A stretch of 34,701 nucleotides of DNA, from positions 1 to 34,701 of the forward strand of contig JRAN01000010.1 of assembly GCA_000768855.1 (NCBI GenBank), written 5' to 3'. A model generated the notes under the pieces. It did no database searches, was not told the DNA's origin, and saw only the letters and a program-made list of their open reading frames with translations. This document shows, one piece after another, positions 1 to 7,408 of this stretch (the first letter of the stretch is position 1; the number at the start of each line of letters is the position of its first letter). This DNA comes from Porphyromonadaceae bacterium COT-184 OH4590 (GTDB lineage Bacteria; Bacteroidota; Bacteroidia; Bacteroidales; Paludibacteraceae). A program made the translations under genes and the position numbers.

Positions 1-160
1 TGCCGGGGCGACCATTGTTCTGAGAATACAAAGGCTCGAAAGCCGTATCGAATTTCTCCCAATCTGTTTTGTCGGCCAATTGGTAGAGTGGGTGCGATGA
101 ATTCAGCATCTCTGACAGACTGCTGAATAATGAAGGGTTATTATGGGGCTTTTTAATCAT
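1..160 (-). CDS. IS5-family transposase, N-terminal part
   Basis: Reading leftward from the ATG at 160-158 gives 53 open codons running off the window edge. The predicted peptide contains LFSSLSEMLNSSHPLYQLAD, then KTDWEKFDTAFEPLYSQNNG, then RPG. This matches my recollection of the N-terminal (DUF772/InsH-like) region of IS5-family transposases in Bacteroidota, where a short LADKIDW-like stretch leads to APLY...NGRPG. The DDE catalytic residues would lie outside the window. It is too short for the usual ORF cutoffs. The start is supported by a -7 box at 183-190. Whether the full gene is intact cannot be judged. Confidence 0.8.
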   Translation of the reverse strand, partial: MIKKPHNNPSLFSSLSEMLNSSHPLYQLADKTDWEKFDTAFEPLYSQNNGRPG

Positions 161-161
161 A

Positions 162-207
162 AAATCTGCAAGTTTCCTATTACAAAGGTAAGAAAACTTG
201 CAGATTT
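162..207. repeat. 14-bp perfect inverted repeat flanking the IS promoter
   Basis: AAATCTGCAAGTTT at 162-175 is the exact reverse complement of AAACTTGCAGATTT at 194-207, with an 18-nt loop. The arm nearest the gene ends one base before the transposase start codon and covers its ribosome-binding region. The loop holds the transposase -7 box. Transcripts entering from outside would include both arms and could fold over the start; transcripts from the internal promoter would lack the distal arm. Confidence 0.85.
183..190 (-). promoter_or_regulatory. Promoter -7 box for transposase
   Basis: The minus strand reads TACCTTTG, a perfect match to the Bacteroidota TAnnTTTG box. It sits 22 bp upstream of the transposase ATG, so the transcript should begin around 176 with a very short leader. 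Confidence 0.65.
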
Positions 208-312
208 ATCAAAGGGTTTCGAAGATTAATTTACTGAATATCAAACAATATGTGGTTTTTTAAGGGACGACTAAGTATTAATTGAAAAAAAATACTACAA
301 CCAGATATTTGA

Positions 313-1188
313 TTATTTCCAAACAGTCCACATAACACCTTCAAGAGACTCCGTTGTGTAAATAATTGAAGGAACACCTCCTTCCATTTTTTGAATATTA
401 AAAACAAGGTTATAACCCTTTACAAGATTTACCTTAAATGTTGTCTTCTGCCCATTAATCATTTTTCCCTCCATAGATATATCACATTTCTTATTAGAGT
501 GTAAATATATACCTGATGTAAACAATGCTCCCTTTACCTTAACAAAAGGATTTAATGTAATTTTCTGGACTTTTCCATCTTTTGTCCCTTTAAAACCAAT
601 TGGTGCTATCATAGCTGTTTTGTCACTAATAGTCAATGAATCTTCTGGTATTTCTCTGTAATATTCAACTATTGTTTTTAGGTTATTATTATCTATATCT
701 ACAGGAAGTTCAAAAACTAATTTACCATCATTATAAGGTATCCTTAGCAAATCAACTTCTTTAAGCTCTTTTGTCCAGTAGATTGCTTGTATAGAATCCA
801 TAAGATTAGCAAATTCTTTTCCATTCTGCACGTTAATTTCAATTTTAACAGTAGATAACGCTGGTTCTGTTACAGTAACTTTACAAATATCAGATTTATT
901 ACCATCTTTTGTTGTTACAGTTACACTTGTTTCACCTTTTGCCACAGCCTTTACAATACCTCTCTGATCTATTGTTGCTATTTTTTCATCAGCAGATTTC
1001 CAAATAACTTCTTTGTTAGTTGCATTAGATGGTACTATATTAAATACGAGTTGTTCAGACTTACCTTGTTCGAGTATTAAGGTAGTTTTACTTAATGTTA
1101 TACCTGTTACCTTTACTTCCTTATTACAAGAAGTAAAACCCATTACCATTGCTGCTATAAGCAGACTCAAACTAAATACTTTTTTCAT
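313..1188 (-). CDS. BIG2 (bacterial Ig-like) domain lipoprotein
   Basis: A 291-residue predicted surface lipoprotein. Residues 1-21 form a lipoprotein signal with a basic start (MKK), a hydrophobic stretch and a lipobox ending in FTSC, so Cys21 should be lipidated. Residues about 26-108 look like a BIG2 Ig-like domain: VTGITLSKTTLILEQGKS near the start, then IVPSNATNKEVIWKSADEKI and a G-x-V-K-A-V-A-KGETSVTVTT ending. The remaining 180 residues match nothing I recognise and contain short beta-rich stretches. BIG2 domains usually act as adhesive or spacer modules on exported proteins, so attachment to the outer membrane is an inference. It is more AT-rich than the glycogen genes beside it and lies next to an IS end, which fits accessory rather than core status. 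Confidence 0.75.
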   Translation of the reverse strand: MKKVFSLSLLIAAMVMGFTSCNKEVKVTGITLSKTTLILEQGKSEQLVFNIVPSNATNKEVIWKSADEKIATIDQRGIVKAVAKGETSVTVTTKDGNKSDICKVTVTEPALSTVKIEINVQNGKEFANLMDSIQAIYWTKELKEVDLLRIPYNDGKLVFELPVDIDNNNLKTIVEYYREIPEDSLTISDKTAMIAPIGFKGTKDGKVQKITLNPFVKVKGALFTSGIYLHSNKKCDISMEGKMINGQKTTFKVNLVKGYNLVFNIQKMEGGVPSIIYTTESLEGVMWTVWK

Positions 1189-1584
1189 AATATATTTCTA
1201 TGTTTTTTTAGTTAAACAAAATATTTTGTTAATAAATAAAAATCAATCATTATTCAAAATTTAAAATCATTTATAAATCAAGAATATAACATTTTTTTGG
1301 TTCAAGATTAGTTAAGTTTGTTTTTTCTCAAATTTTTTTAGCAAAGTTAAGTATAAATTTTTGTTTTTGCAATTGTATCTAAATTGCTCATAATTGTATA
1401 TTTATATTCAGTTTCATTCGTGAATGCTACACATTTCACACTCCTTAATAATGTAGGTAAAAAGTATGTCTGTGCACTCCTCTAAATTTTGCCAATCGCA
1501 CTTTACATAATCTCCAAAATAACATTTCATTTCCGCCACAAAGATACCACATCCTTGTATATTAAACACACAAAAAATCTTTCA
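1189..1584. other. 396-bp intergenic region
   Basis: An AT-rich stretch between the lipoprotein gene and the end of the glycogen operon. It holds one convincing minus-strand promoter (1342-1372), which gives the lipoprotein a leader of about 147 nt. I see no tRNA, no strong hairpin terminator for the glycogen operon, and no credible small ORF. Short frames crossing it on the plus strand have no recognisable content. Confidence 0.6.
1342..1372 (-). promoter_or_regulatory. Promoter for the BIG2 lipoprotein
   Basis: On the minus strand a TTG (1372-1370) is separated by 20 bp from TAACTTTG (1349-1342), matching the Bacteroidota -33/-7 pattern. Transcription should start near 1335. Confidence 0.6.
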
Positions 1585-2832
1585 CTACCTTTTCATCACG
1601 TTATCGTAAATCTGCCTTACCTTTTGCCCCGCGTACTCCCATTTGATATTGGCTATCTCGTCGAGACCGTTACGTCGTAGAGCCTTGTACATGGCAGGAT
1701 ACTTTACAATGGCGTGGATATAGTCTGCCATCGACTGAATATCCCAATAGTCGGTTTTGATGGCGTGGTGCAGTATCTCGGCACAACCGCTCTGCTTGCT
1801 TATAATGCTCGGCGTACCGCACTGCATTGCCTCAAGCGGCGATATCCCAAACGGCTCGCTTACGGAGGGCATCATATATACGTCGCTCTGTGCGAGCATA
1901 TCATAGACTTCACGCCCTTTGAGGAAGCCCGTGAAGTGAAACTTGTCGGCTATGCCTTTCTGTGCTACCAGCCTTACCATTTTGTCCATCATATCGCCCG
2001 AACCCGCCATTACAAACCTCACTCCCTTGGTCTTTTCGAGTACCTTGGAGGCAACCTCCACAAAGTATTCGGGACCCTTCTGCATCGTTATCCTGCCGAG
2101 GAATGTTACTATCTTATCTTTGCCTTGACGTTGCTTTAGCTCATCGACAAATTCAAGCGGCATAACGGCATTATGCACCGTCGTTACCTTGTTTGGCGAT
2201 ATGTGATACTTCTCCACAACGGTACGCTTCGTCAGGTCACTCACCGTTATAATATGGTCGGCTAAGTCCATTCCTTGCTTTTCGATACGATATACTTCGG
2301 GGTTTACCTGTCCGCGACTGCGGTCGTAATCCGTTGCATGAACATGTATTACAAGAGGTTTGCCTGATATATTTTTTGCAAAAATACCTGCCGGATAGGT
2401 CAGCCAGTCGTGCGAGTGTATTATATCGAAATCAAGCGAGTGAGCCAAAACGCTTGCTACTGCCTCGTAGTTGTATATCTCCTCCATAAGGTTTTTCGGA
2501 TAGATACCCGAAAACTCCACACAACCGATGTCGTTTACACCTATTCGCGAAAAATCATACTTTATACCGTTTCTGAACTGAAAATATTCGTCGGCGTTTT
2601 TGGTGCGTTCCATAGCGTATTGGTACGAAATATCCCGCCATACTACAGGCACCGAGTTTGCTCCGATGATGCGTAAAAAACTCGTATCTTCGTCGCCGTG
2701 CGGTTTGGGTATAACAAAGGTTATCTCCATATCTTTCTGCACTGACATACCTTTTGTGAGTCCGTAACTTGCCGTACCAAGTCCCCCAAGTATATGTGGG
2801 GGAAACTCCCAACCCAACATTAATGCTTTCAT
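1585..2832 (-). CDS. GT4-family glycosyltransferase, glycogen synthase-like
   Basis: A 415-residue cytoplasmic GT-B fold glycosyltransferase. The N-terminus MKALMLGWEFPPHILGGLGT carries the glycine-rich glycogen-synthase-like motif for nucleotide-sugar binding. HSHDWLTYPAGIFAK and IHVHATDYDRSRG follow, the latter typical of GT4 sucrose/glycogen synthase-type enzymes. The C-terminal half has a TFLGRITMQKGPEYF donor domain and the E-x7-E motif in SEPFGISPLEAMQCG. Bacteroidales carry such a gene beside a glycogen debranching enzyme, where it is thought to elongate alpha-1,4-glucan from a nucleotide-glucose donor. Its ATG overlaps the TGA of the upstream debranching-enzyme gene, so the two are probably translationally coupled. 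The GH57 alpha-amylase that often completes this operon is not present downstream. Exact donor specificity cannot be read from sequence. Confidence 0.85.
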   Translation of the reverse strand: MKALMLGWEFPPHILGGLGTASYGLTKGMSVQKDMEITFVIPKPHGDEDTSFLRIIGANSVPVVWRDISYQYAMERTKNADEYFQFRNGIKYDFSRIGVNDIGCVEFSGIYPKNLMEEIYNYEAVASVLAHSLDFDIIHSHDWLTYPAGIFAKNISGKPLVIHVHATDYDRSRGQVNPEVYRIEKQGMDLADHIITVSDLTKRTVVEKYHISPNKVTTVHNAVMPLEFVDELKQRQGKDKIVTFLGRITMQKGPEYFVEVASKVLEKTKGVRFVMAGSGDMMDKMVRLVAQKGIADKFHFTGFLKGREVYDMLAQSDVYMMPSVSEPFGISPLEAMQCGTPSIISKQSGCAEILHHAIKTDYWDIQSMADYIHAIVKYPAMYKALRRNGLDEIANIKWEYAGQKVRQIYDNVMKR

Positions 2833-4790
2833 ATCTCGTGTGATATTTTATTTTGTTTTTCTTCGTTGTCTATTAGTCGTGCCGTGCGTAGTATCTCGGC
2901 AACGGTAGGAGCGTAGGTCATCGCTCCATGTCCTTTGAATGGCGGATTGCCGTCGTACAGCTCCGACAGTGTGCCTATGGTCAGCTCTGTCATTTCGCTC
3001 TGGAAGCCTGCCAAAAATCTTTTAAGAAACGGCACGGCACTATTTTTATAAACCTTTATGTAAGCCTCAGCGTAAGAGCCTGTCATAAAAGGCCATACCG
3101 GTCCGTTGTGGTAGTTGTGGTTGCGTTCGTACATACCGCCGACATAGTTTGGGCGATACATTCCACTTTTGGGGCTTAAAGAGCGTAACCCTTTGATTGT
3201 TAGCAATTCTCTTGTAACAATATCCAAAACCGCTTTCTGCTGTTTTTTATCCAAAGGCGAATATGGCAACGACACGGCATAAATCATATTGGGGCGTACC
3301 TCGTGGTCTTTGTAGTTGCCGTCGATATAGTCGTAGAGATAGGTGCCGTTCCAAAAGAGTTCCACAAAGGAGTCGCCTGTGTGTGATGCCTGATACATAA
3401 GCAGGTCGGCTACACTCTTTTTATCCAAAACAGAAGCTATTCTCGAACCAAAGCACAATACGTTATACCATAATGCATTGAACTCCACTATGTAACCTGT
3501 GCGAGGTGTAATGGGCAACTGGTTTTCGGTGGCATTCATCCAAGTGGCGGGTATAACTTTGCCGTTGGTGTATAGCAGTCCATTGTCGTGAACAAATAGG
3601 TTTGGGTGGCGATGTTTTTTTATAAAATCAATAATATCGAGTAATAGCTCCCCGTACTTCTCGGCAGCTTGCTCCATCGAGGTGTATAGGGCGTATTGCT
3701 GAATATTCCAGATGAACCAAAGCGGGCAGTCGGGCAGACTGATTTCGATATAGTCGGTAGAATAGTCTTTGTCGCTCATATAGTCGATTGCAAACTTCGA
3801 CATAGTTGAAAACAGACGTTCGAACCCTTCGATATTGCCGATACTCAAAGTAGCTCCCGTAAGCGACAGCAAGGCGTCACGAGCTCTAAACTTAAACCAT
3901 GGATAGCCTGCTACAATGTAGTGGTCACTATTTTTTTCGACAAAAAACTGCTCCACGGCGTTTATAAGGCAACTTTCGAAGCTGTCGTTCTCACCTGTCT
4001 TTGCCACTTCTCTGTTGAACACGCTTTTGATAGTGCGGGGCGAAATCTCGCTTGTACCCGCCGAAAACACTATCGACTCGCCATTTTGCATCGTTACCTC
4101 GAAATATCCGGGTACAAATAGGTCTTCTTTGTAGTAGAGACCTCGTTCCTGTTCTTTGGAATATTCTATAGACTTATTCCAATATGGTTGATAGACAAAC
4201 TTTGACTTTTTGCTAGTCTGCATCACAAGCGACGGATATTTGTCGTACAGACAGAACGACACACCATTCTCTACATTACTGAAATCCTTGCGTATCTGAC
4301 TGTTTTCGTGAGTTAGAAAGTGTATTCCACGAAACGCCAAAAAGGGCTTAAATCGGATGGTGGTGTGCGATTGGGCTTCGAGTAGGGTGTAGCGTATCAA
4401 AACCCTGTCGTCGTCTTGCATCAGGAGTCGCTCCTTTTTGAGTATAACGCCTCCTGCGCGATATATAGTGGTGGGAACGGTATCGTTGTGAAACTCCCTT
4501 ATATACTTGTGTCCGCCGGGTGAGAAGGTATTTTCGCCGTACTTGTGTATGCTGAGGTTAAACTCCACCCCGTGCTGAATGACCGTTTCGTCGAGCGACG
4601 AGAGCAATACGTGGTTGTAGCCATCGACTTCGGGGACGGGTGCCACCAGATAGCCGTGATATTTGCGAGTATTGCAATCCACAATGGACGAACTCATATA
4701 GGCTCCGTTCCGGTTTGTCCTCAAAAACTCTTTTGAAAGTGATTTTTCGAGATTGGTAAGCAGTGTCTTGTCAAATTTGAGGTAACTCAT
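2829..4790 (-). CDS. Glycogen debranching enzyme (amylo-alpha-1,6-glucosidase type)
   Basis: A 653-residue cytoplasmic enzyme expected to remove alpha-1,6 branches from glycogen. The N-terminal region (about 1-270) has the beta-rich GDE_N pattern: EFLRTNRNGAYMSSSIVDCN, then RKYHGYLVAPVPE. The C-terminal (alpha/alpha)6 part contains GYPWFKFRARDALLSLTGAT (about residue 300), NATENQLPITPRTGYIVEFN and the closing segment from GNPPFKGHGAMTYAPTVAEI. The frame is open 19 codons further to 4847, but that ATG lies upstream of the predicted transcription start (about 4811). The ATG at 4790 gives the family-typical start MSYLKFDKTLL and is preferred. The gene is first in a two-gene operon with the GT4 enzyme, whose start it overlaps. 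The visibly higher GC than the neighbouring lipoprotein suggests a different expression or mutational history. Confidence 0.88.
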   Translation of the reverse strand: MSYLKFDKTLLTNLEKSLSKEFLRTNRNGAYMSSSIVDCNTRKYHGYLVAPVPEVDGYNHVLLSSLDETVIQHGVEFNLSIHKYGENTFSPGGHKYIREFHNDTVPTTIYRAGGVILKKERLLMQDDDRVLIRYTLLEAQSHTTIRFKPFLAFRGIHFLTHENSQIRKDFSNVENGVSFCLYDKYPSLVMQTSKKSKFVYQPYWNKSIEYSKEQERGLYYKEDLFVPGYFEVTMQNGESIVFSAGTSEISPRTIKSVFNREVAKTGENDSFESCLINAVEQFFVEKNSDHYIVAGYPWFKFRARDALLSLTGATLSIGNIEGFERLFSTMSKFAIDYMSDKDYSTDYIEISLPDCPLWFIWNIQQYALYTSMEQAAEKYGELLLDIIDFIKKHRHPNLFVHDNGLLYTNGKVIPATWMNATENQLPITPRTGYIVEFNALWYNVLCFGSRIASVLDKKSVADLLMYQASHTGDSFVELFWNGTYLYDYIDGNYKDHEVRPNMIYAVSLPYSPLDKKQQKAVLDIVTRELLTIKGLRSLSPKSGMYRPNYVGGMYERNHNYHNGPVWPFMTGSYAEAYIKVYKNSAVPFLKRFLAGFQSEMTELTIGTLSELYDGNPPFKGHGAMTYAPTVAEILRTARLIDNEEKQNKISHEI

Positions 4791-4817
4791 AACGCTGTTG
4801 TTTCTAATTATAATGCC

Positions 4818-4848
4818 CAAAATTATCAAAAAACTTTGATATTGCAAA
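4818..4848 (-). promoter_or_regulatory. Promoter of the glycogen operon
   Basis: On the minus strand TTTG (4848-4845) is followed after 19 bp by TAATTTTG (4825-4818), an excellent Bacteroidota promoter. The start near 4811 leaves a leader of about 20 nt before the ATG at 4790 and decides the start codon of the debranching enzyme. Confidence 0.7.
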
Positions 4849-4960
4849 ACAAAAATTAACCAGATTGACGGTATTCTGTATAAAATAGCAAATTTTGTAG
4901 TATTGTTTACTGATAAAATGAATTTGCTCTGCCTTGTGGAATAATAGTTTTGAAAAAAAT

Positions 4961-4991
4961 TTTGTCAATTCAAAAAAAGGTATTACCTTTG
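4961..4991 (+). promoter_or_regulatory. Promoter of tRNA-Ser / rpmE2
   Basis: TTTG (4961-4964), a 19-bp spacer and TACCTTTG (4984-4991) form one of the best consensus promoters in the window. The predicted start, about 4998, is only a few bases ahead of the tRNA. Confidence 0.75.
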
Positions 4992-5003
4992 CAACCTGAT
5001 TTT

Positions 5004-5088
5004 GGAGAGATGGCAGAGTGGTCGATTGCGGCGGTCTTGAAAACCGTTGACTGTAACAGGTCCGGGGGTTCGAATCCCTCTTTCTCCG
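5004..5088 (+). tRNA. tRNA-Ser (anticodon TGA)
   Basis: A class II tRNA with a long variable arm. The acceptor stem pairs GGAGAGA (5004-5010) with TTTCTCC (5081-5087), with one G-U pair. The anticodon loop CTTGAAA spans 5036-5042 with TGA at 5038-5040. The T arm reads GGGGG-TTCGAAT-CCCTC. The discriminator base is G5088, as expected for serine; the 3' CCA is not encoded. It reads UCA and, by wobble, other UCN codons. Confidence 0.96.
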
Positions 5089-5118
5089 CAAAAAATAATT
5101 ATTTAAAGAACAATAAAA

Positions 5119-5382
5119 ATGAAAAAAGGAATTCATCCGGAAAGTTATCGTCCCGTAGCATTTAAAGATATGTCGAACGATGATATGTTTATATCTCGCT
5201 CTACCGCTGCTACGAAAGAAACCATCGAAATTGATGGGGTAACATACCCTTTGGTAAAGCTCGAAATATCGAACACTTCGCACCCGTTCTACACAGGTAA
5301 GTCGAAACTTGTGGATACTGCCGGACGTGTTGATAAATTTATGTCTCGTTACAAAGACAGAGCTTCGAGGGCAAAAAAATAA
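5119..5382 (+). CDS. rpmE2: 50S ribosomal protein L31, type B
   Basis: An 87-residue large-subunit protein of the L31 type B (zinc-free) class. The start [20 protein letters not shown], the central [20 protein letters not shown] and the [18 protein letters not shown] stretch are characteristic. The zinc-binding cysteines of type A L31 are absent; the protein has no cysteine at all. L31 bridges the large subunit central protuberance to the 30S head. Only 30 nt separate it from the tRNA-Ser end and I see no promoter between them, so it is probably transcribed with the tRNA and released by tRNA processing. A strong hairpin terminator follows within about 20 nt. Confidence 0.95.
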   Translation: MKKGIHPESYRPVAFKDMSNDDMFISRSTAATKETIEIDGVTYPLVKLEISNTSHPFYTGKSKLVDTAGRVDKFMSRYKDRASRAKK

Positions 5383-5403
5383 CATTAAAAGGACAAGATA
5401 ACA

Positions 5404-5442
5404 AAAGAAAACTCAAATTATTTGAGTTTTCTTTGTATTTTT
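5404..5442 (+). terminator. Intrinsic terminator after rpmE2
   Basis: A perfect 14-bp stem (5404-5417 with 5421-5434) and a three-base TTA loop are followed by GTATTTTTG. The U-rich tail doubles as the -7 box of the next gene. Confidence 0.8.
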
Positions 5443-5443
5443 G
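5436..5443 (+). promoter_or_regulatory. Promoter -7 box for the NUDIX gene
   Basis: TATTTTTG followed by C fits TAnnTTTG and begins two bases after the terminator stem. Transcription should start near 5450, so the ATG at 5422 cannot be used and the ATG at 5479 is the first usable start. No clear -33 element is visible at the usual spacing. Confidence 0.55.
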
Positions 5444-5478
5444 CACCTCTATTTAGTTTAACGTTCAAAATACCTTGT

Positions 5479-6000
5479 ATGCATCCTTTAGATAAATTCA
5501 AATTTTGCCCCGTATGTGGAGATAATCGGTTTTTAGAGCACGACGACAAATCTAAAATATGCCCCAAATGTGGGTTTAAATATTACTTGAATGCGGTATC
5601 GGCAGTAGCCGGTTTTATCATAGATTCGAACGAGCGACTGCTTATGTGCAAACGAGCCAATGAACCCGAAAAAGGCACTTGGGACCTCCCAGGAGGTTTC
5701 GTAGATATCGGTGAAACCGCCGAAGAGGCTATAAAGAGAGAGGTTTTCGAAGAGCTAAATATAGAGGCAGACAGCTTGGAATACCTTTTTTCTATCCCCA
5801 ATGAATACTTCTATTCGGGATTCAATGTGAGAACATTGGATATGTTTTTTTTGATAAGGACTTCGGATATATCGCAGCTTAGCCCCAAAGACGATGTAGA
5901 AAAGGCAGAGTTTATCCCTTTTGCTCAAGTCGATATAGACAGCATAGGCTTGAAGTCCATAAAAATAGCAGTGGAAAAATTTTTGTCGTATCAACGCTAA
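5479..6000 (+). CDS. NUDIX hydrolase with N-terminal zinc ribbon
   Basis: A 173-residue cytoplasmic pyrophosphohydrolase. Residues about 7-28 form a C4 zinc ribbon (CPVCG ... CPKCG), as in NudC-type enzymes. The NUDIX box follows near residues 70-95: GFVDIGE, TAEEAIK, then REVFEELNI. It keeps the catalytic REx2EE core, but the usual glycine in the EExGU end is Asn here. Family members cleave nucleoside diphosphates linked to another group (NADH, ADP-ribose, dNTPs and similar); the substrate is not inferable. An ATG 57 nt upstream is in frame but precedes the promoter. The gene is followed by the mreCD-mrdA cluster, whose -7 box begins just 8 bp past its stop. Confidence 0.88.
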   Translation: MHPLDKFKFCPVCGDNRFLEHDDKSKICPKCGFKYYLNAVSAVAGFIIDSNERLLMCKRANEPEKGTWDLPGGFVDIGETAEEAIKREVFEELNIEADSLEYLFSIPNEYFYSGFNVRTLDMFFLIRTSDISQLSPKDDVEKAEFIPFAQVDIDSIGLKSIKIAVEKFLSYQR

Positions 6001-6008
6001 CTTTTTTA

Positions 6009-6016
6009 TACCTTTG
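6009..6016 (+). promoter_or_regulatory. Promoter -7 box of mreC-mreD-mrdA
   Basis: TACCTTTG is a perfect TAnnTTTG match 61 bp ahead of the mreC ATG. The nearest upstream TTTG (5982-5985, inside the NUDIX gene) is 23 bp away, slightly longer than usual. The cluster therefore probably has its own transcription start. Confidence 0.6.
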
Positions 6017-6077
6017 TAATTGTAATATCTTATAGTTGTTTGGGTTATTTACACGAATACCTATTTAAAAAAGCAAA

Positions 6078-6902
6078 ATGAAATTTCTAAAAATACTGTC
6101 GAGCCTTAAAGTTATATTGGTATTTGTTTTGTTGGAAATATTAGCGTTGTTGATGTTTTCGAACAGGAGTGTCTTTCAGAGAAGTCGCTTTGTTCGGTTT
6201 TCGATGGAGACATCTTCATTTCTATATTCGAAATCCAATGAAATAACTAGCTATTTTTCTCTTAAATCGACCAACGAAGAGTTAGCCAGACATAATGCGG
6301 AGTTGCAAAAACAAATAGAGTTGCTACAAAATACGGTACAAAGACAAAACTACTTGACATCTTTGGAATACGATAGCACAATCGCTTTTATTCCTGCTAA
6401 AATTGTAACCAAAACAGTAAACAATATCGACAACTATTTTATTGTCAATAAGGGTGCTAAAGATGGCGTAAAAGAGGGATTCGGAGTAGTGAGTAACGGT
6501 AAGGTAGTGGGAGTAATTCAGTATGTTTCCGACCATTATTCGGCAGCATTGCTTATAATATCGTCAAAAATAAAACTGAGCGGAAAAATAAAAAATGACG
6601 GTTATTTGTGTACAGTTGTAAGAGATAATTTGTCGACATCCAAAGCAAATATAGAAGATATTCCTTATCATATTGATATAAAAATAGGAGATACTATTGT
6701 TACAAGTGGTTTTTCGACTATTTTCCCGGAAAATTATATTATAGGTACTATTGCCAAGATTACATCTAATCCTTCTACCGCCTCCAACGATTTGAAAATT
6801 GACTATGTGACAGACTTTATAAGAGTCAATTATGTAGAGATAATAGCTCCTAAAGATATAGAGGAGATTAACCAAATTAATACCCAAATTATCGAACAAT
6901 GA
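6078..6902 (+). CDS. mreC: Rod shape-determining protein MreC
   Basis: A 274-residue inner-membrane protein with a large periplasmic part. An N-terminal membrane segment (about 10-27, VILVFVLLEILALLMF) is followed by a coiled coil (about 60-95, TNEELARHNAELQKQIELLQ). Then comes the beta-rich MreC core: AKIVTKTVNNIDNYFIVNKG, GAKDGVKEGFGVVSNGKVVG and IGDTIVTSGFSTIFPENYIIG. MreC links the MreB filament to the elongation synthases and helps activate PBP2. It is first in a tightly overlapping operon: its TGA overlaps the ATG of mreD. mreB, the usual upstream gene, is absent here and a NUDIX gene stands in its place. Confidence 0.95.
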   Translation: MKFLKILSSLKVILVFVLLEILALLMFSNRSVFQRSRFVRFSMETSSFLYSKSNEITSYFSLKSTNEELARHNAELQKQIELLQNTVQRQNYLTSLEYDSTIAFIPAKIVTKTVNNIDNYFIVNKGAKDGVKEGFGVVSNGKVVGVIQYVSDHYSAALLIISSKIKLSGKIKNDGYLCTVVRDNLSTSKANIEDIPYHIDIKIGDTIVTSGFSTIFPENYIIGTIAKITSNPSTASNDLKIDYVTDFIRVNYVEIIAPKDIEEINQINTQIIEQ

Positions 6903-7408
6903 AAGATATAATAAAAGATTTTTTAGGAATATTGGTGCTTGTATTACTTCAAATACTTGTTTTCAATCAGATTACGTTGTTCGGATATGGTTGTGTCTTT
7001 GCATATTTGCTTTTCATAATAGTGACACCGCTCAATATCAAAACTATTCCGTCTATGCTCATAGCTTTTGCGGTGGGGTTAACAATAGATGTCTTTTCTC
7101 AAAGCTACGGAGTGCATACTTTTGCTGCAACATTGGTTGCTGCTATTCGCAGAGGGGTGCTAAATCTATTTTTCTCAAAAGATGAGTTGGAATACAATAC
7201 GAGTTTATTTGTGAAATTCTCTTATGATTATTATAAGTATATTGTGGTAATTGTGTTAATATATTGTTTTACCGTATTTTCATTGGAAGCTTTCTCCTTT
7301 AAGTTGATATTGCCTATTTTACAAAAAACAGGGGTAAGTACGCTTATTACATCTGTTGTCATATTCTTTATACAGTCTGTAACTCTAAAAAAATATAATG
7401 AGAGATAA
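6899..7408 (+). CDS. mreD: Rod shape-determining protein MreD
   Basis: A 169-residue, very hydrophobic protein with about five membrane segments, for example LGILVLVLLQILVFNQITLF, YLLFIIVTPLNIKTIPSMLI and IVVIVLIYCFTVFSLEAF. The GLTIDVFSQSYGVHTFA stretch matches the conserved MreD loop (G-x-x-x-D-x-x-x-x-x-x-G-x-x). It belongs to the elongasome with MreC, PBP2 and RodA. Its start overlaps the mreC stop by ATGA and its last 11 nt overlap the mrdA start, so coupled translation is likely. Confidence 0.93.
   Translation: MKDIIKDFLGILVLVLLQILVFNQITLFGYGCVFAYLLFIIVTPLNIKTIPSMLIAFAVGLTIDVFSQSYGVHTFAATLVAAIRRGVLNLFFSKDELEYNTSLFVKFSYDYYKYIVVIVLIYCFTVFSLEAFSFKLILPILQKTGVSTLITSVVIFFIQSVTLKKYNER

Larger units (their letters stand above)
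1..275 (-). mobile_element. IS5-type insertion sequence, 5' end only (cut by window edge)
   Basis: The left edge carries the start of a transposase gene read leftward, a promoter for it, and a 14-bp inverted repeat just upstream. The rest of the element lies outside the window. The outer boundary is not certain: it must lie between the inverted repeat (ends 207) and the stop of the next gene (313). My best guess is near the TTAAGGGACGACTAA stretch around 260-275, which could be a terminal inverted repeat, but the other end is not available for comparison. No target duplication can be tested. Confidence 0.7.

Noticed and set aside
1714-2139. A 141-codon plus-strand frame opposite the GT4 gene
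   Set aside because: Antisense shadow; the GT4 motifs on the minus strand are clear.
4804-5385. A 193-codon minus-strand frame
   Set aside because: It runs across tRNA-Ser, rpmE2 on the opposite strand and the glycogen operon promoter; composition is not protein-like.
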